The notes under the pieces were generated by a model that saw nothing but the letters and a program-made list of their open reading frames with translations, had not been told where the DNA came from and did no database searches. Made by a program: the position numbers and the translations under genes. This document shows, one piece after another, positions 1 to 6,781 of a stretch of 64,000 nt of DNA (the stretch's first letter is position 1; each line of letters opens with the position of its first letter). Source of the DNA: an uncultured Lachnospiraceae bacterium (GTDB lineage Bacteria; Bacillota; Clostridia; Lachnospirales; Lachnospiraceae); contig CACWKX010000003.1 in NCBI GenBank assembly GCA_902761585.1, forward strand, positions 62,001 through 126,000, in the 5' to 3' direction.

Positions 1-924
1 ATCCGGGGACAGGCCTCCGGAGGGCGCCGGGATCCACTGTCACATTCCGTCACAATCATTTCATCCTACACAGATTCCTATATCTTTCCGCGGATTCTCC
101 AGTCGATGGCGACAACACTCCAGAAGCACGGGTATGCAACCCGGATTATGTTTACGAGCAACAGGCGGGAGACGGAGCGGAGAATCCTTTCGGAGCTGGA
201 TCGGCAGCAGGTGCGGGATCCGCTGATTGTGGAGCCGGTTGCATCAGCCCTGCCGAACCCGAACCTGGTTTACTATCAGAAGCTCCGAGAGCGGGGAATT
301 CCGGTCATCTTTTTCAATACCTTTTATCCAAGTCTTGACATTCCGCATGTTTCGTTGGATGATGTGGCGGTTGGAAAAGCGGCAACCGACTATCTGCTCT
401 CGCTGGGGCACAGGAAAATCGGCGGTATCTTTAAAAATGATGACGGCGAAGGACTCTGCCGTTACCAGGGATATCAGGACGCGCTCATCCGGGCCGGACT
501 CCCGGTCGAGGAGGAACATGTCAGCTGGGTGGATACCGTCATGCTGAAGGGCATGTTCAAAAAGGACGAGTGGATTCTGGATCGCCTGGAGGGGTGTACG
601 GCAGCGGTCTGCTACAATGACGAAGCAGCCTATATGCTGACGGAACTGTGCGCAGAGCGGGGCGTCCGCATTCCGCAGGATCTGTCGATTGCGAGTGTCG
701 ATAACTCCAGGCTGGCGGAGCTGTCTCCGGTCCCGCTGACATCGGTTCATCACCCGATGGAAGCGCTGGGGGAGAAGACAGCGCTGACGCTGCTGGAGAT
801 GATTGATCATCCCGAGAAGCCATCGTCAGCCTTCACCTATGAATTTCAGCCGGAAATGACGGTCAGAAAATCGACCGGGGCTCCATCAGGCAGGGCAGGA
901 GGAAGGGCCGCTTTACAGGTATAA
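1..924 (+). CDS. AraR-like LacI/GalR-fold transcriptional repressor (5' truncated by window edge)
   Basis: The frame is open from base 1 and the window starts inside the gene, so the N-terminal DNA-binding domain is not visible. What remains is the periplasmic-binding-protein-like effector domain of the LacI/GalR fold. Stretches such as LIVEPVASAL, DYLLSLGHRKIGGIFKNDD and CYNDEAA resemble the effector domain of Bacillus AraR, the arabinose repressor with a GntR-type N-terminus, more than classical LacI. The inferred role is repression of a pentose or other sugar operon, probably upstream of the window. It ends 51 bases before queT and the stop codon abuts the queT leader RNA. The first in-frame ATG at 106 is internal and is not the start. 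Family assignment is good; arabinose as ligand is inference. Confidence 0.8.
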   Translation: MRGQASGGRRDPLSHSVTIISSYTDSYIFPRILQSMATTLQKHGYATRIMFTSNRRETERRILSELDRQQVRDPLIVEPVASALPNPNLVYYQKLRERGIPVIFFNTFYPSLDIPHVSLDDVAVGKAATDYLLSLGHRKIGGIFKNDDGEGLCRYQGYQDALIRAGLPVEEEHVSWVDTVMLKGMFKKDEWILDRLEGCTAAVCYNDEAAYMLTELCAERGVRIPQDLSIASVDNSRLAELSPVPLTSVHHPMEALGEKTALTLLEMIDHPEKPSSAFTYEFQPEMTVRKSTGAPSGRAGGRAALQV

Positions 925-966
925 GTGGGTTTGAAGCCATCCCCACTCTAATCAAAACCAGGGAGG
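924..966 (+). promoter_or_regulatory. Candidate preQ1-I riboswitch controlling queT
   Basis: A short stem pairs 924-929 (AGUGGG) with 942-947 (CCCACU) around a 12-nt loop ending in a C next to the stem, the position that recognises preQ1 in class I aptamers. It is followed by an A-rich tail (UAAUCAAAACCAGG) that runs into the queT ribosome binding site at 961-966. Layout and tail closely resemble the Thermoanaerobacter preQ1-I aptamer. The P2 pseudoknot pairing (CC at 937-938 with GG at 961-962) is short and uncertain. Because the tail contains the Shine-Dalgarno, control is probably at translation initiation. The downstream queuosine-precursor transporter supports the call. Confidence 0.7.
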
Positions 967-975
967 TAACTGAAT

Positions 976-1518
976 ATGAGAGACAAAAAAGTCCTGTACA
1001 TCACACAGGCGGCCGTGATTGCGGCGCTGTATGTGGTGCTGACGGTGCTGTTCGCGCCGATCAGCTTCAAGGAGGTCCAGGTCCGGATTTCCGAGATGCT
1101 GACAGTGCTTCCATTCTTCACGCCGGCTGCAGTGCCGGGGCTGTTTGTGGGCTGCATCATCGCCAACATGCTTGGCGGTGCGATCCCGCTTGACATTGTG
1201 TGCGGAAGTCTGGCGACACTGGCAGGCGCGTGCGGAACCAGGGCGATCGGAAAGGCAGCCAGGAAGAAGACTGCGGACGGGAGCAGGATGACTGCCCTTA
1301 CAAGGACGGCTGCGACACTGCCCCCGGTCATCGCGAACATTATCGTGGTACCGCTTGTCCTGTACTATGGATATGGGGTCAATCTTCCGATTCCGCTGCA
1401 GATGGTGACGGTTGGAATCGGCGAGATCGTCAGCTGCACGCTGCTTGGCGGCATCCTGATGACGGTGCTGGAAAAGTACAGAAGTCAGATATTTCGGACA
1501 GCGAACATAGAAGGCTGA
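976..1518 (+). CDS. queT: QueT family queuosine-precursor transporter
   Basis: A small hydrophobic protein of 180 residues that matches the QueT family of ECF-type substrate-binding (S) components: N-terminal ITQAAVIAALYVVLT, the conserved VRISEMLTVLPFF segment, and a GxxxGCxIANMLGG helix. It is predicted to sit in the membrane with about five or six helices and to import preQ1 or a related queuosine precursor together with the shared ECF energy module, which is not in this window. A charged insertion (residues about 93-108) lies between helices. The start is supported by GGGAGG at 961-966. The leader carries a preQ1-type riboswitch and a strong terminator follows, so it is probably a monocistronic unit. 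Confidence 0.88.
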   Translation: MRDKKVLYITQAAVIAALYVVLTVLFAPISFKEVQVRISEMLTVLPFFTPAAVPGLFVGCIIANMLGGAIPLDIVCGSLATLAGACGTRAIGKAARKKTADGSRMTALTRTAATLPPVIANIIVVPLVLYYGYGVNLPIPLQMVTVGIGEIVSCTLLGGILMTVLEKYRSQIFRTANIEG

Positions 1519-1529
1519 AGGAGCATCGA

Positions 1530-1563
1530 AGCCGGGGATTCCAGACAGGATCCCCGGCTTTTT
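1530..1563 (+). terminator. Rho-independent terminator after queT
   Basis: A perfect 10-bp stem (1530-1539 with 1550-1559, GC-rich AGCCGGGGAT arm) is followed directly by a run of five T. Confidence 0.9.
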
Positions 1564-1590
1564 GCAAAGGATTCCTTAAGGAAGTCCGAC

Positions 1591-1619
1591 TTCCATTTCG
1601 GGACATTCCTGTTTATAAT
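1591..1619 (+). promoter_or_regulatory. Candidate asnS promoter
   Basis: TTCCAT at 1591-1596 and a perfect TATAAT at 1614-1619 are separated by 17 bases. The -35 is weak and the -10 is strong. It lies between the queT terminator and asnS. Confidence 0.55.
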
Positions 1620-1709
1620 AAGAAACCAAAGCAGCACCCCCCGCCGCCGGAAGACTGGCGCAGCGCGAGGAAGAGAGCTGCAAGATGATTCTTCCGGAGG
1701 AATACATAC

Positions 1710-3104
1710 ATGGATGTAAAGTTTACAACAGTCAAGGAGATCTACAGGGACAGGGAAGCCTACATCGGAAAGACGATCACCGTCGGCGGCTGGGTCCGCT
1801 CGATCCGCGCATCGAAGACATTCGGATTCCTGGTGCTTCACGATGGAACATTTTTTGAGACGCTTCAGGTCGTATTCGGAGAGAAGCTTTCGAATTTTGC
1901 AGATATCTGCAGGTTTAACGTCGGATCTGCTGTCATTGTGACGGGTGAGCTGGTCGCGACGCCGGATGCGAAGCAGCCGTTCGAGATCCAGGCAACGGAG
2001 GTTGTGCTGGAAGGCGCATCCACGCCGGACTATCCGATGCAGAAGAAGAGACATTCTGTGGAATTCATGCGGACGATCCCGCACCTTCGACCGAGAACCA
2101 ACCTGTTCCAGGCAACCTTCCGCGTCAGATCGCTTGCGGCATATGCCATCCATCAGTTCTTCCAGGAGCGGGGCTTTGTCTATGTCCATACGCCGATCAT
2201 CACGGCATCGGATGCAGAAGGAGCAGGTGAGATGTTCCGTGCAACGACGCTGGACATGGAGAATGTCCCGAAGAACCCGGACGGAAGTGTCGACTATACG
2301 CAGGATTTCTTCGGTCAGTCTACACATCTGACCGTGTCCGGGCAGCTGGATGTAGAGCCATTTGCACAGGCTTTTCGGAATGTCTATACATTCGGACCAA
2401 CCTTCAGGGCGGAGAACTCCAATACAACCAGACATGCGGCGGAGTTCTGGATGATCGAGCCGGAGATTTCGTTCGCAGATCTCGAGGATGACATGGAGCT
2501 GGCAGAGGCGATGCTGAAGTACATCTTCCACTATGTTCTGGAGAACGCACCGGAGGAGATGAATTTCTTCAACAGCTTCGTGGACAAGGGACTTCTGGAG
2601 AGACTGAACCATGTCATGACCTCTGATTTCGGACGTGTGACCTACACGGATGCGGTGAAGATGCTTGAGGAGCACAACGACCAGTTCAGCTACAAGGTAT
2701 ACTGGGGCTGCGATCTGCAGACGGAACATGAGCGTTATCTGACGGAGCAGATCTTCAAAAGGCCGGTGTTCGTCACGGATTATCCGCGCGAGATCAAGGC
2801 TTTCTATATGAAGCTGAACCCTGACAAGAAGACTGTCGCGGCGATGGACTGCCTGGTTCCCGGGATCGGCGAGATCATCGGCGGCTCCCAGCGTGAGGAA
2901 AACTATGACATCCTCAAGGCGAGGATTGAGGAGCTGGGGATGGATGAGAGCGAGTACACGAACTATCTCGACATCCGGAAGTATGGGACGACCAGACATG
3001 CCGGTTTCGGCCTCGGCTTCGAGCGTCTGGTCATGTACCTGACAGGTGTCGGTAATATCAGAGATGTGCTGCCGTATCCGAGAACGGTCGGAAACCTTCA
3101 GTAA
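1710..3104 (+). CDS. asnS: Asparaginyl-tRNA synthetase
   Basis: Class IIb aminoacyl-tRNA synthetase of 464 residues that charges tRNA-Asn. It has an N-terminal OB-fold anticodon-binding domain (about residues 15-105, starting [11 protein letters not shown]), class II motif 2 ([15 protein letters not shown], about residue 231) and motif 3 ([15 protein letters not shown], about residue 431). Full family length; specificity is AsnRS-like because the motif 2 loop reads NSNTTRH. Ribosome binding site TTCCGGAGG lies just upstream of the ATG. No T-box leader is visible in the 145 bases between the upstream terminator and the start. It is followed 36 bases later by the sortase gene and may be cotranscribed with it. 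Confidence 0.96.
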   Translation: MDVKFTTVKEIYRDREAYIGKTITVGGWVRSIRASKTFGFLVLHDGTFFETLQVVFGEKLSNFADICRFNVGSAVIVTGELVATPDAKQPFEIQATEVVLEGASTPDYPMQKKRHSVEFMRTIPHLRPRTNLFQATFRVRSLAAYAIHQFFQERGFVYVHTPIITASDAEGAGEMFRATTLDMENVPKNPDGSVDYTQDFFGQSTHLTVSGQLDVEPFAQAFRNVYTFGPTFRAENSNTTRHAAEFWMIEPEISFADLEDDMELAEAMLKYIFHYVLENAPEEMNFFNSFVDKGLLERLNHVMTSDFGRVTYTDAVKMLEEHNDQFSYKVYWGCDLQTEHERYLTEQIFKRPVFVTDYPREIKAFYMKLNPDKKTVAAMDCLVPGIGEIIGGSQREENYDILKARIEELGMDESEYTNYLDIRKYGTTRHAGFGLGFERLVMYLTGVGNIRDVLPYPRTVGNLQ

Positions 3105-3140
3105 CGATAGGAAAATCATGATAGAGGAGGTGGCAGCAGC

Positions 3141-4190
3141 TTGGGAAGACGCAGTGACCGCAGAGTGTACGATGAACGATACGAAGGAGAGAGGCGCGGG
3201 GGCAGCCGCTACCCGGATGAGCAATACGAAGAATCGTATCCACATGCTCCGGGTACCGGAACCCGGAGGAAAAAGAAGGGTGGCTTTGGTTCTTTCCTCA
3301 CCACCCTGCTCCTCGTGATTGCAATCGGAGTATTCGGCTATTCGGCCTACAAGCTGTATGGCTACTGGCGGGAATACCGCGCCGGGGAAAATGAGTACAG
3401 CGACCTGAACAAGAAGTATGTCCAGATTGAGCCCGCGCCGGAAACGGCGCCGGACAGCCAGACGAAGGCAGAGAGCGGGGAGAAGGACGAGGGAGTGATT
3501 CTGTCTGATGTCCGGGAACTGGAGACCGAGGCGACCCTGCCTCAGAAGATCGAGGAAGCGAAGAAGGAAGAGGTGGAGGAGAACGGGACGGCGCAGATCC
3601 TTCCGGAGATGTACAATCCGGTTGATTTCAGAGAACTTCAGTCGATTAACCCGGAGGTGATCGGCTGGATCCGGGTTGGCGGCGCCGGGATATCGTACCC
3701 GGTGGCGCAGACGGACAACAATGATTTCTACCTGCACCATACATTTAAGAAGGAAGCGGTTTTCTCCGGCTGCATTTTCCTGAACTGTGACAATTCGAAG
3801 TATTTCACAGACCAGAATACGATCATCTACGGGCATAATATGAAGGACGGCTCGATGTTCGCATCGCTGAGAAAGTTCTGGGAGGAGAAGAGTGCGACGG
3901 ACAATCCGTATTTCTGGGTGTTCACACCCGATTTCATCTATCAGTACCGGATCTTCTCCAGCTCGATTGTGAGCAAGGTCGGGGATCCGTACCGGACAAG
4001 ATTTCTGACGGAGGACTTCCAGTCCTTCATCGACACATGCAAAAGGGCGTCGGAAGTGAACTGGGGCGACGTTCCTGTCACGACGCAGGACAGAATCGTG
4101 ACACTGTCCACCTGTACGGGCGATGACAACACGCGCCGGATTGTGCAGGGAAAGCTGCAGCAGGTGTATGTGGCAAAGTACAGGGATTAA
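3141..4190 (+). CDS. srtB: Class B sortase
   Basis: Membrane-anchored cysteine transpeptidase that links secreted proteins carrying a C-terminal sorting signal to the cell wall. It has an Arg-rich cytoplasmic N-terminus (about residues 1-45), one membrane helix (FLTTLLLVIAIGVFGYSAYKL), a long acidic Glu/Thr-rich spacer, and the sortase barrel from about residue 160. Catalytic His lies in YGHNM (about residue 231), Cys in TLSTCTGDD (about 324), and Arg in NTRRIV. The arrangement is class B. The start is a TTG preceded by GAGGAGG; no better in-frame start exists. A candidate substrate, the large surface protein with a C-terminal NSRTG signal, is encoded 2.6 kb downstream. Confidence 0.9.
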   Translation: MGRRSDRRVYDERYEGERRGGSRYPDEQYEESYPHAPGTGTRRKKKGGFGSFLTTLLLVIAIGVFGYSAYKLYGYWREYRAGENEYSDLNKKYVQIEPAPETAPDSQTKAESGEKDEGVILSDVRELETEATLPQKIEEAKKEEVEENGTAQILPEMYNPVDFRELQSINPEVIGWIRVGGAGISYPVAQTDNNDFYLHHTFKKEAVFSGCIFLNCDNSKYFTDQNTIIYGHNMKDGSMFASLRKFWEEKSATDNPYFWVFTPDFIYQYRIFSSSIVSKVGDPYRTRFLTEDFQSFIDTCKRASEVNWGDVPVTTQDRIVTLSTCTGDDNTRRIVQGKLQQVYVAKYRD

Positions 4191-4230
4191 TCATGAGGCT
4201 GCTGAGGCGGAGGCTTTGGCAGCCTTTTGC

Positions 4231-4315
4231 GAAGCGACCGCTCATCATCGAGTGCGGAGCACGAGATGACAGCGACGCCGAATCGAGCCGGGCAGATTTT
4301 ATCTGCCCGGCTCGA
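4231..4315 (+). repeat. Dispersed intergenic hairpin element, copy 1
   Basis: About 85 bases sharing its whole length with a second copy at 6489-6578 (both begin GAAG-CGACCGCTCATCATCGAG and contain GCCGAATCG). The 3' part folds into a perfect 15-bp stem (4283-4297 with 4301-4315) with a TTT loop. It lies between the sortase gene and the sirtuin gene. It has no U-tract, so it is not a standard terminator. Confidence 0.7.
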
Positions 4316-4396
4316 AGGCGAAGGCAGGAGGATGAAAGAAACCGACAGATAAAGAGGCTTTCAGGCAGGGAGCATTTCAAGCAGGGAGGCATGAAG

Positions 4397-5125
4397 ATGG
4401 ATCTTGAAAAGGTACAGAAGCTTCAGGAAATTGTGGACGGGAGCAGCAATATTGTCTTTTTCGGTGGTGCCGGGGTATCGACCGAGAGCGGCATACCGGA
4501 CTTTCGGAGTCAGGACGGACTGTATCACATGAAGTACAAGTATCCGCCGGAAACTATTATCAGCCATTCGTTCTTTCAGACGAATCCGGAGGAGTTTTAC
4601 CGGTTCTACAAGGACAAGATGCTGGTGCTCGATGCACAGCCGAACGCAGCACATAAAAAGCTTGCGGAAATGGAGCGGGCCGGGAAGCTTCGCGCGGTGG
4701 TCACGCAGAACATTGACGGTCTTCATCAGAAGGCCGGAAGTCAGAACGTTTATGAGCTGCATGGCTCTATCATGAGAAACTATTGCACGCGGTGCGGAGC
4801 GTTCTATGATGCGGAATATGTGAAGAATGCCGAGGGTATCCCGAGATGCAGCAAGTGCGGAGGAATCATCAAGCCGGACGTTGTGCTCTATGAGGAGGGA
4901 CTTGATGAGCGGATTCTCACGGCATCTATCACAGCGATCTCAGAAGCGGATGTCCTGATCATCGGCGGAACCTCTCTGGTCGTCTATCCGGCAGCGGGGC
5001 TGATCGATTACTTCAGCGGAAGATGTCTGGTTCTGATTAATAAGGGAGCGACCGGACGGGAGCCCCGGGCAGATCTGGTGATCCGGGATCCGATCGGGGA
5101 AGTCTTTTCAAGGATTGCGGTCTGA
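4397..5125 (+). CDS. NAD-dependent protein deacylase (sirtuin)
   Basis: Sirtuin of 242 residues, a cytoplasmic NAD+-dependent lysine deacetylase or deacylase. Visible motifs: NAD-binding GAGVSTESGIPDFR (about residues 23-36), TQNIDGLHQKAG (about 103-114), catalytic His in ELHGS (about 121), a four-cysteine zinc site (CTRC and CSKC, about 130-155), and GTSLVVYPAA. The longer frame from 4193 is rejected as the start: GGGAGG at 4384-4389 is correctly spaced for ATG 4397, and the extension would be translated from the repeat element. The residues that mark desuccinylases (Tyr and Arg after the GAG loop) are not apparent, so deacetylase is more likely. CobB/SrtN-like naming is possible, but substrates cannot be read from sequence. 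Confidence 0.93.
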   Translation: MDLEKVQKLQEIVDGSSNIVFFGGAGVSTESGIPDFRSQDGLYHMKYKYPPETIISHSFFQTNPEEFYRFYKDKMLVLDAQPNAAHKKLAEMERAGKLRAVVTQNIDGLHQKAGSQNVYELHGSIMRNYCTRCGAFYDAEYVKNAEGIPRCSKCGGIIKPDVVLYEEGLDERILTASITAISEADVLIIGGTSLVVYPAAGLIDYFSGRCLVLINKGATGREPRADLVIRDPIGEVFSRIAV

Positions 5126-5229
5126 ATACTTTTCCAGCGCTGTGGTGCGTACGGTGCAGGAAGGCTGTGTGAAGGCGCGTGAAGGCACGTGCAGGCAAGG
5201 GCACGTACAGGCAATGCTAAAAAAAGTGG

Positions 5230-5258
5230 TTGCGCGGGATTGCAAGCCAGCGTATAAT
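5230..5258 (+). promoter_or_regulatory. Promoter of rpsF-ssb-rpsR
   Basis: TTGCGC (5230-5235), a 17-base spacer and a perfect TATAAT (5253-5258). The predicted transcript start near 5265 leaves a leader of about 70 nt before rpsF. Confidence 0.85.
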
Positions 5259-5280
5259 ACCACAACGTGATGTATCATTT

Positions 5281-5336
5281 TGCCTTGCTCACCCGCGTGC
5301 AAGGGTGGGCCGAGACCATAAGGAGGTGCAAGGAAC
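5281..5336 (+). promoter_or_regulatory. rpsF leader with alternative pairings, possible S6:S18 autoregulatory site
   Basis: GCTCACCC (5287-5294) can pair with GGGTGGGC (5303-5310), followed immediately by CCGA. CCTTGC (5283-5288) can pair either with GCAAGG at 5299-5304 or with GCAAGG at 5328-5333; the latter encloses the AGGAGG ribosome binding site (5321-5326). rpsF leaders in many bacteria bind the S6:S18 complex through a CCG-containing stem. The match here is suggestive, not proven. Confidence 0.4.
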
Positions 5337-5624
5337 ATGAATAAGTATGAACTGTGCGTTGTTGTCAGCGCAAAGCTCGAAGACGAGGAGAGAACTGCAC
5401 TGATCGAGAAGATCAAGGAGCAGATCGTCCGTTTCGGCGGAACGGTTTCCGACGTCGATGAATGGGGCAAGAAGAAGCTTGCTTATGAGATTCAGAAGCA
5501 GACGGAAGGCTTCTACTACTTCGTACACTTCGAGTCTGAGGCGTCCTGCCCGGCAGAGGTTGTCGACAGGGTCCGGATCATGGACAACGTTCTCAGATAT
5601 TTATGCGTTAGACAGGATGCATAA
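5337..5624 (+). CDS. rpsF: 30S ribosomal protein S6
   Basis: Small-subunit protein of 95 residues that binds 16S rRNA together with S18. The S6 fold begins NKYELCVVVSAKLEDEER and includes the conserved DEWGKKKLAYEIQKQTEGFYYFVHFE segment. First gene of the conserved rpsF-ssb-rpsR operon, 21 bases before ssb. The start has a strong AAGGAGGTG site, here placed 10 bases from the ATG inside a leader that may be structured. Length is normal for the family. Confidence 0.97.
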   Translation: MNKYELCVVVSAKLEDEERTALIEKIKEQIVRFGGTVSDVDEWGKKKLAYEIQKQTEGFYYFVHFESEASCPAEVVDRVRIMDNVLRYLCVRQDA

Positions 5625-5645
5625 ATAAAGAAGAGAGGTATTCGT

Positions 5646-6140
5646 ATGAACAGAGTCATCCTCATGGGACGTCTGACAAGAGATCCCGATGTCCGCTATT
5701 CAACAGGTGATCAGTCGATGGCCATTGCAAGGTATACACTTGCGGTCGATCGCAGGATGCGCAGGGACAACAATGACCCGAATGCGCAGACCGCTGATTT
5801 CCCGAGCTGCGTGGCGTTCGGGCGTCAGGCAGAATTTGCCGAGAAGTATCTCCGGAAGGGCACGAAGGTTGTGGTGTCAGGGAGACTTCAGACTGGAAAA
5901 TACACGAACAAGGATGGCCAGACCGTCTACACGACCGATGTCGTGATAGACGACCAGGAGTTTGCAGAAAGCAAGGCGGTGTCTGACAGGAACGCCTCGC
6001 AGGCTGCGTACGCGGGAGCTCCTTCAGCAGGTGCACCGGTACCGGCTTCAGCAGCTCCGGCGATGCCCGCTCCGGCAGGTGCGGACGATGGATTTGCCCA
6101 GTTCCCGGAGGGAGTTGACGAGAAACTCCCGTGGGATTGA
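5646..6140 (+). CDS. ssb: Single-stranded DNA-binding protein
   Basis: OB-fold protein of 164 residues that coats single-stranded DNA in replication and repair. It begins MNRVILMGRLTRDPDVRYS, with the OB domain to about residue 108 (KYTNKDGQTVYTTDVVID). An Ala/Pro-rich linker follows, then the conserved acidic tail, here ending EKLPWD rather than the common DDDLPF. The tail is the docking peptide for partner proteins, so the Trp-Asp ending is a mild variant. It lies inside the rpsF operon, 43 bases before rpsR. Confidence 0.96.
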   Translation: MNRVILMGRLTRDPDVRYSTGDQSMAIARYTLAVDRRMRRDNNDPNAQTADFPSCVAFGRQAEFAEKYLRKGTKVVVSGRLQTGKYTNKDGQTVYTTDVVIDDQEFAESKAVSDRNASQAAYAGAPSAGAPVPASAAPAMPAPAGADDGFAQFPEGVDEKLPWD

Positions 6141-6183
6141 ATGCTTGATTTGAAGAAGTGAACAGATGGAGGTGTGAACAATT

Positions 6184-6441
6184 ATGCCGTATTCAAAGGA
6201 CAGAAGCGATTCTCCGAGACGCAGACCGATGCACAGAAGAAAGAAGGTCTGTGTGTTCTGCGGAAAAGAGAACAATGAGATCGATTACAAGGATGTTGCA
6301 AAGCTGAAGAAGTACGTTTCCGAGAGTGGAAAGATTCTTCCGAGAAGAATCACCGGGAATTGTGCAAAGCACCAGAGAGCGCTGACGGTTGCCATTGAGA
6401 GAGCACGTCAGGTCGCCCTGATGCCGTATGTGGCAGAGTAA
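6184..6441 (+). CDS. rpsR: 30S ribosomal protein S18
   Basis: Small-subunit protein of 85 residues and partner of S6. Conserved [38 protein letters not shown] and [16 protein letters not shown] are all visible. Three cysteines (the CVFC pair and NC) suggest the zinc-type S18 variant. Last gene of the operon; a terminator follows within 20 bases. Confidence 0.97.
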   Translation: MPYSKDRSDSPRRRPMHRRKKVCVFCGKENNEIDYKDVAKLKKYVSESGKILPRRITGNCAKHQRALTVAIERARQVALMPYVAE

Positions 6442-6452
6442 TTCTGATTCAG

Positions 6453-6487
6453 AAGGAACCGTTCCAGCCGGGACGGTTCCTTTTTTA
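6453..6487 (+). terminator. Rho-independent terminator of the rpsF operon
   Basis: A 10-bp stem (6453-6462 with 6473-6482, AAGGAACCGT arm) with a TTTTTT run. Confidence 0.92.
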
Positions 6488-6488
6488 T

Positions 6489-6578
6489 GAAGTCGACCGC
6501 TCATCATCGAGAGGGGAGCATGAGATGATGACGGAGCCGCCGAATCGGGCAGGGCAGCGTGAATCTGTCCTGCCTGAT
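6489..6578 (+). repeat. Dispersed intergenic hairpin element, copy 2
   Basis: Second copy of the element at 4231-4315. Its 3' hairpin pairs 6544-6557 with 6565-6578 (14 bp including two G-U pairs, 7-nt loop). Compared with copy 1, two base pairs show double compensatory changes (A-U to G-C and C-G to A-U), which argues that the RNA or cruciform structure is maintained. Confidence 0.7.
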
Positions 6579-6603
6579 TGACAGAATTGACAGAATTGAC
6601 AGA
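6577..6603 (+). repeat. Three tandem copies of a 9-bp unit (ATTGACAGA)
   Basis: ATTGACAGA is repeated three times head to tail, followed by a further TTGACAG at 6607-6613. It lies just upstream of the promoter of the large surface protein gene. It could be a multi-site operator or simple slippage; no function can be read from it. Confidence 0.6.
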
Positions 6604-6631
6604 ATCTTGACAGATTCGAAAGAATGGAAAG

Positions 6632-6660
6632 TTTACAATCTTTCCACAGCAGTTTATATT
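6632..6660 (+). promoter_or_regulatory. Promoter of the large surface-protein gene
   Basis: TTTACA (6632-6637), a 17-base spacer and TATATT (6655-6660). Confidence 0.7.
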
Positions 6661-6781
6661 ATATGGTAGCGCAGTCTCTTTGAATATGCAGCGCAATGAG
6701 AAACATCATGCGTGGGAGTATGTCCGCTGGGGAGCGGGGACTGCGAGAAGATCGAAGCATTACGATGAGGGGGATTGTTCT

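Noticed and set aside
1564..1709. T-box leader upstream of asnS
   Set aside because: The space is too short and no T-box sequence or terminator/antiterminator pair is visible.
1485..3836. 783-codon open frame on the minus strand opposite asnS and the sortase gene
   Set aside because: It mirrors two well-conserved plus-strand genes, has no recognisable domain and is Arg/Leu-rich as expected from antisense reading of GC-rich coding DNA.
4193..4396. N-terminal extension of the sirtuin frame
   Set aside because: It is Arg-rich translation of the intergenic repeat element; a proper ribosome binding site selects ATG 4397.
5190..5216. Short GGCACGT(G/A)CAGGCAA direct repeats before the rpsF promoter
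   Set aside because: Only two imperfect 15-base units; could be chance, with no structural or contextual support.
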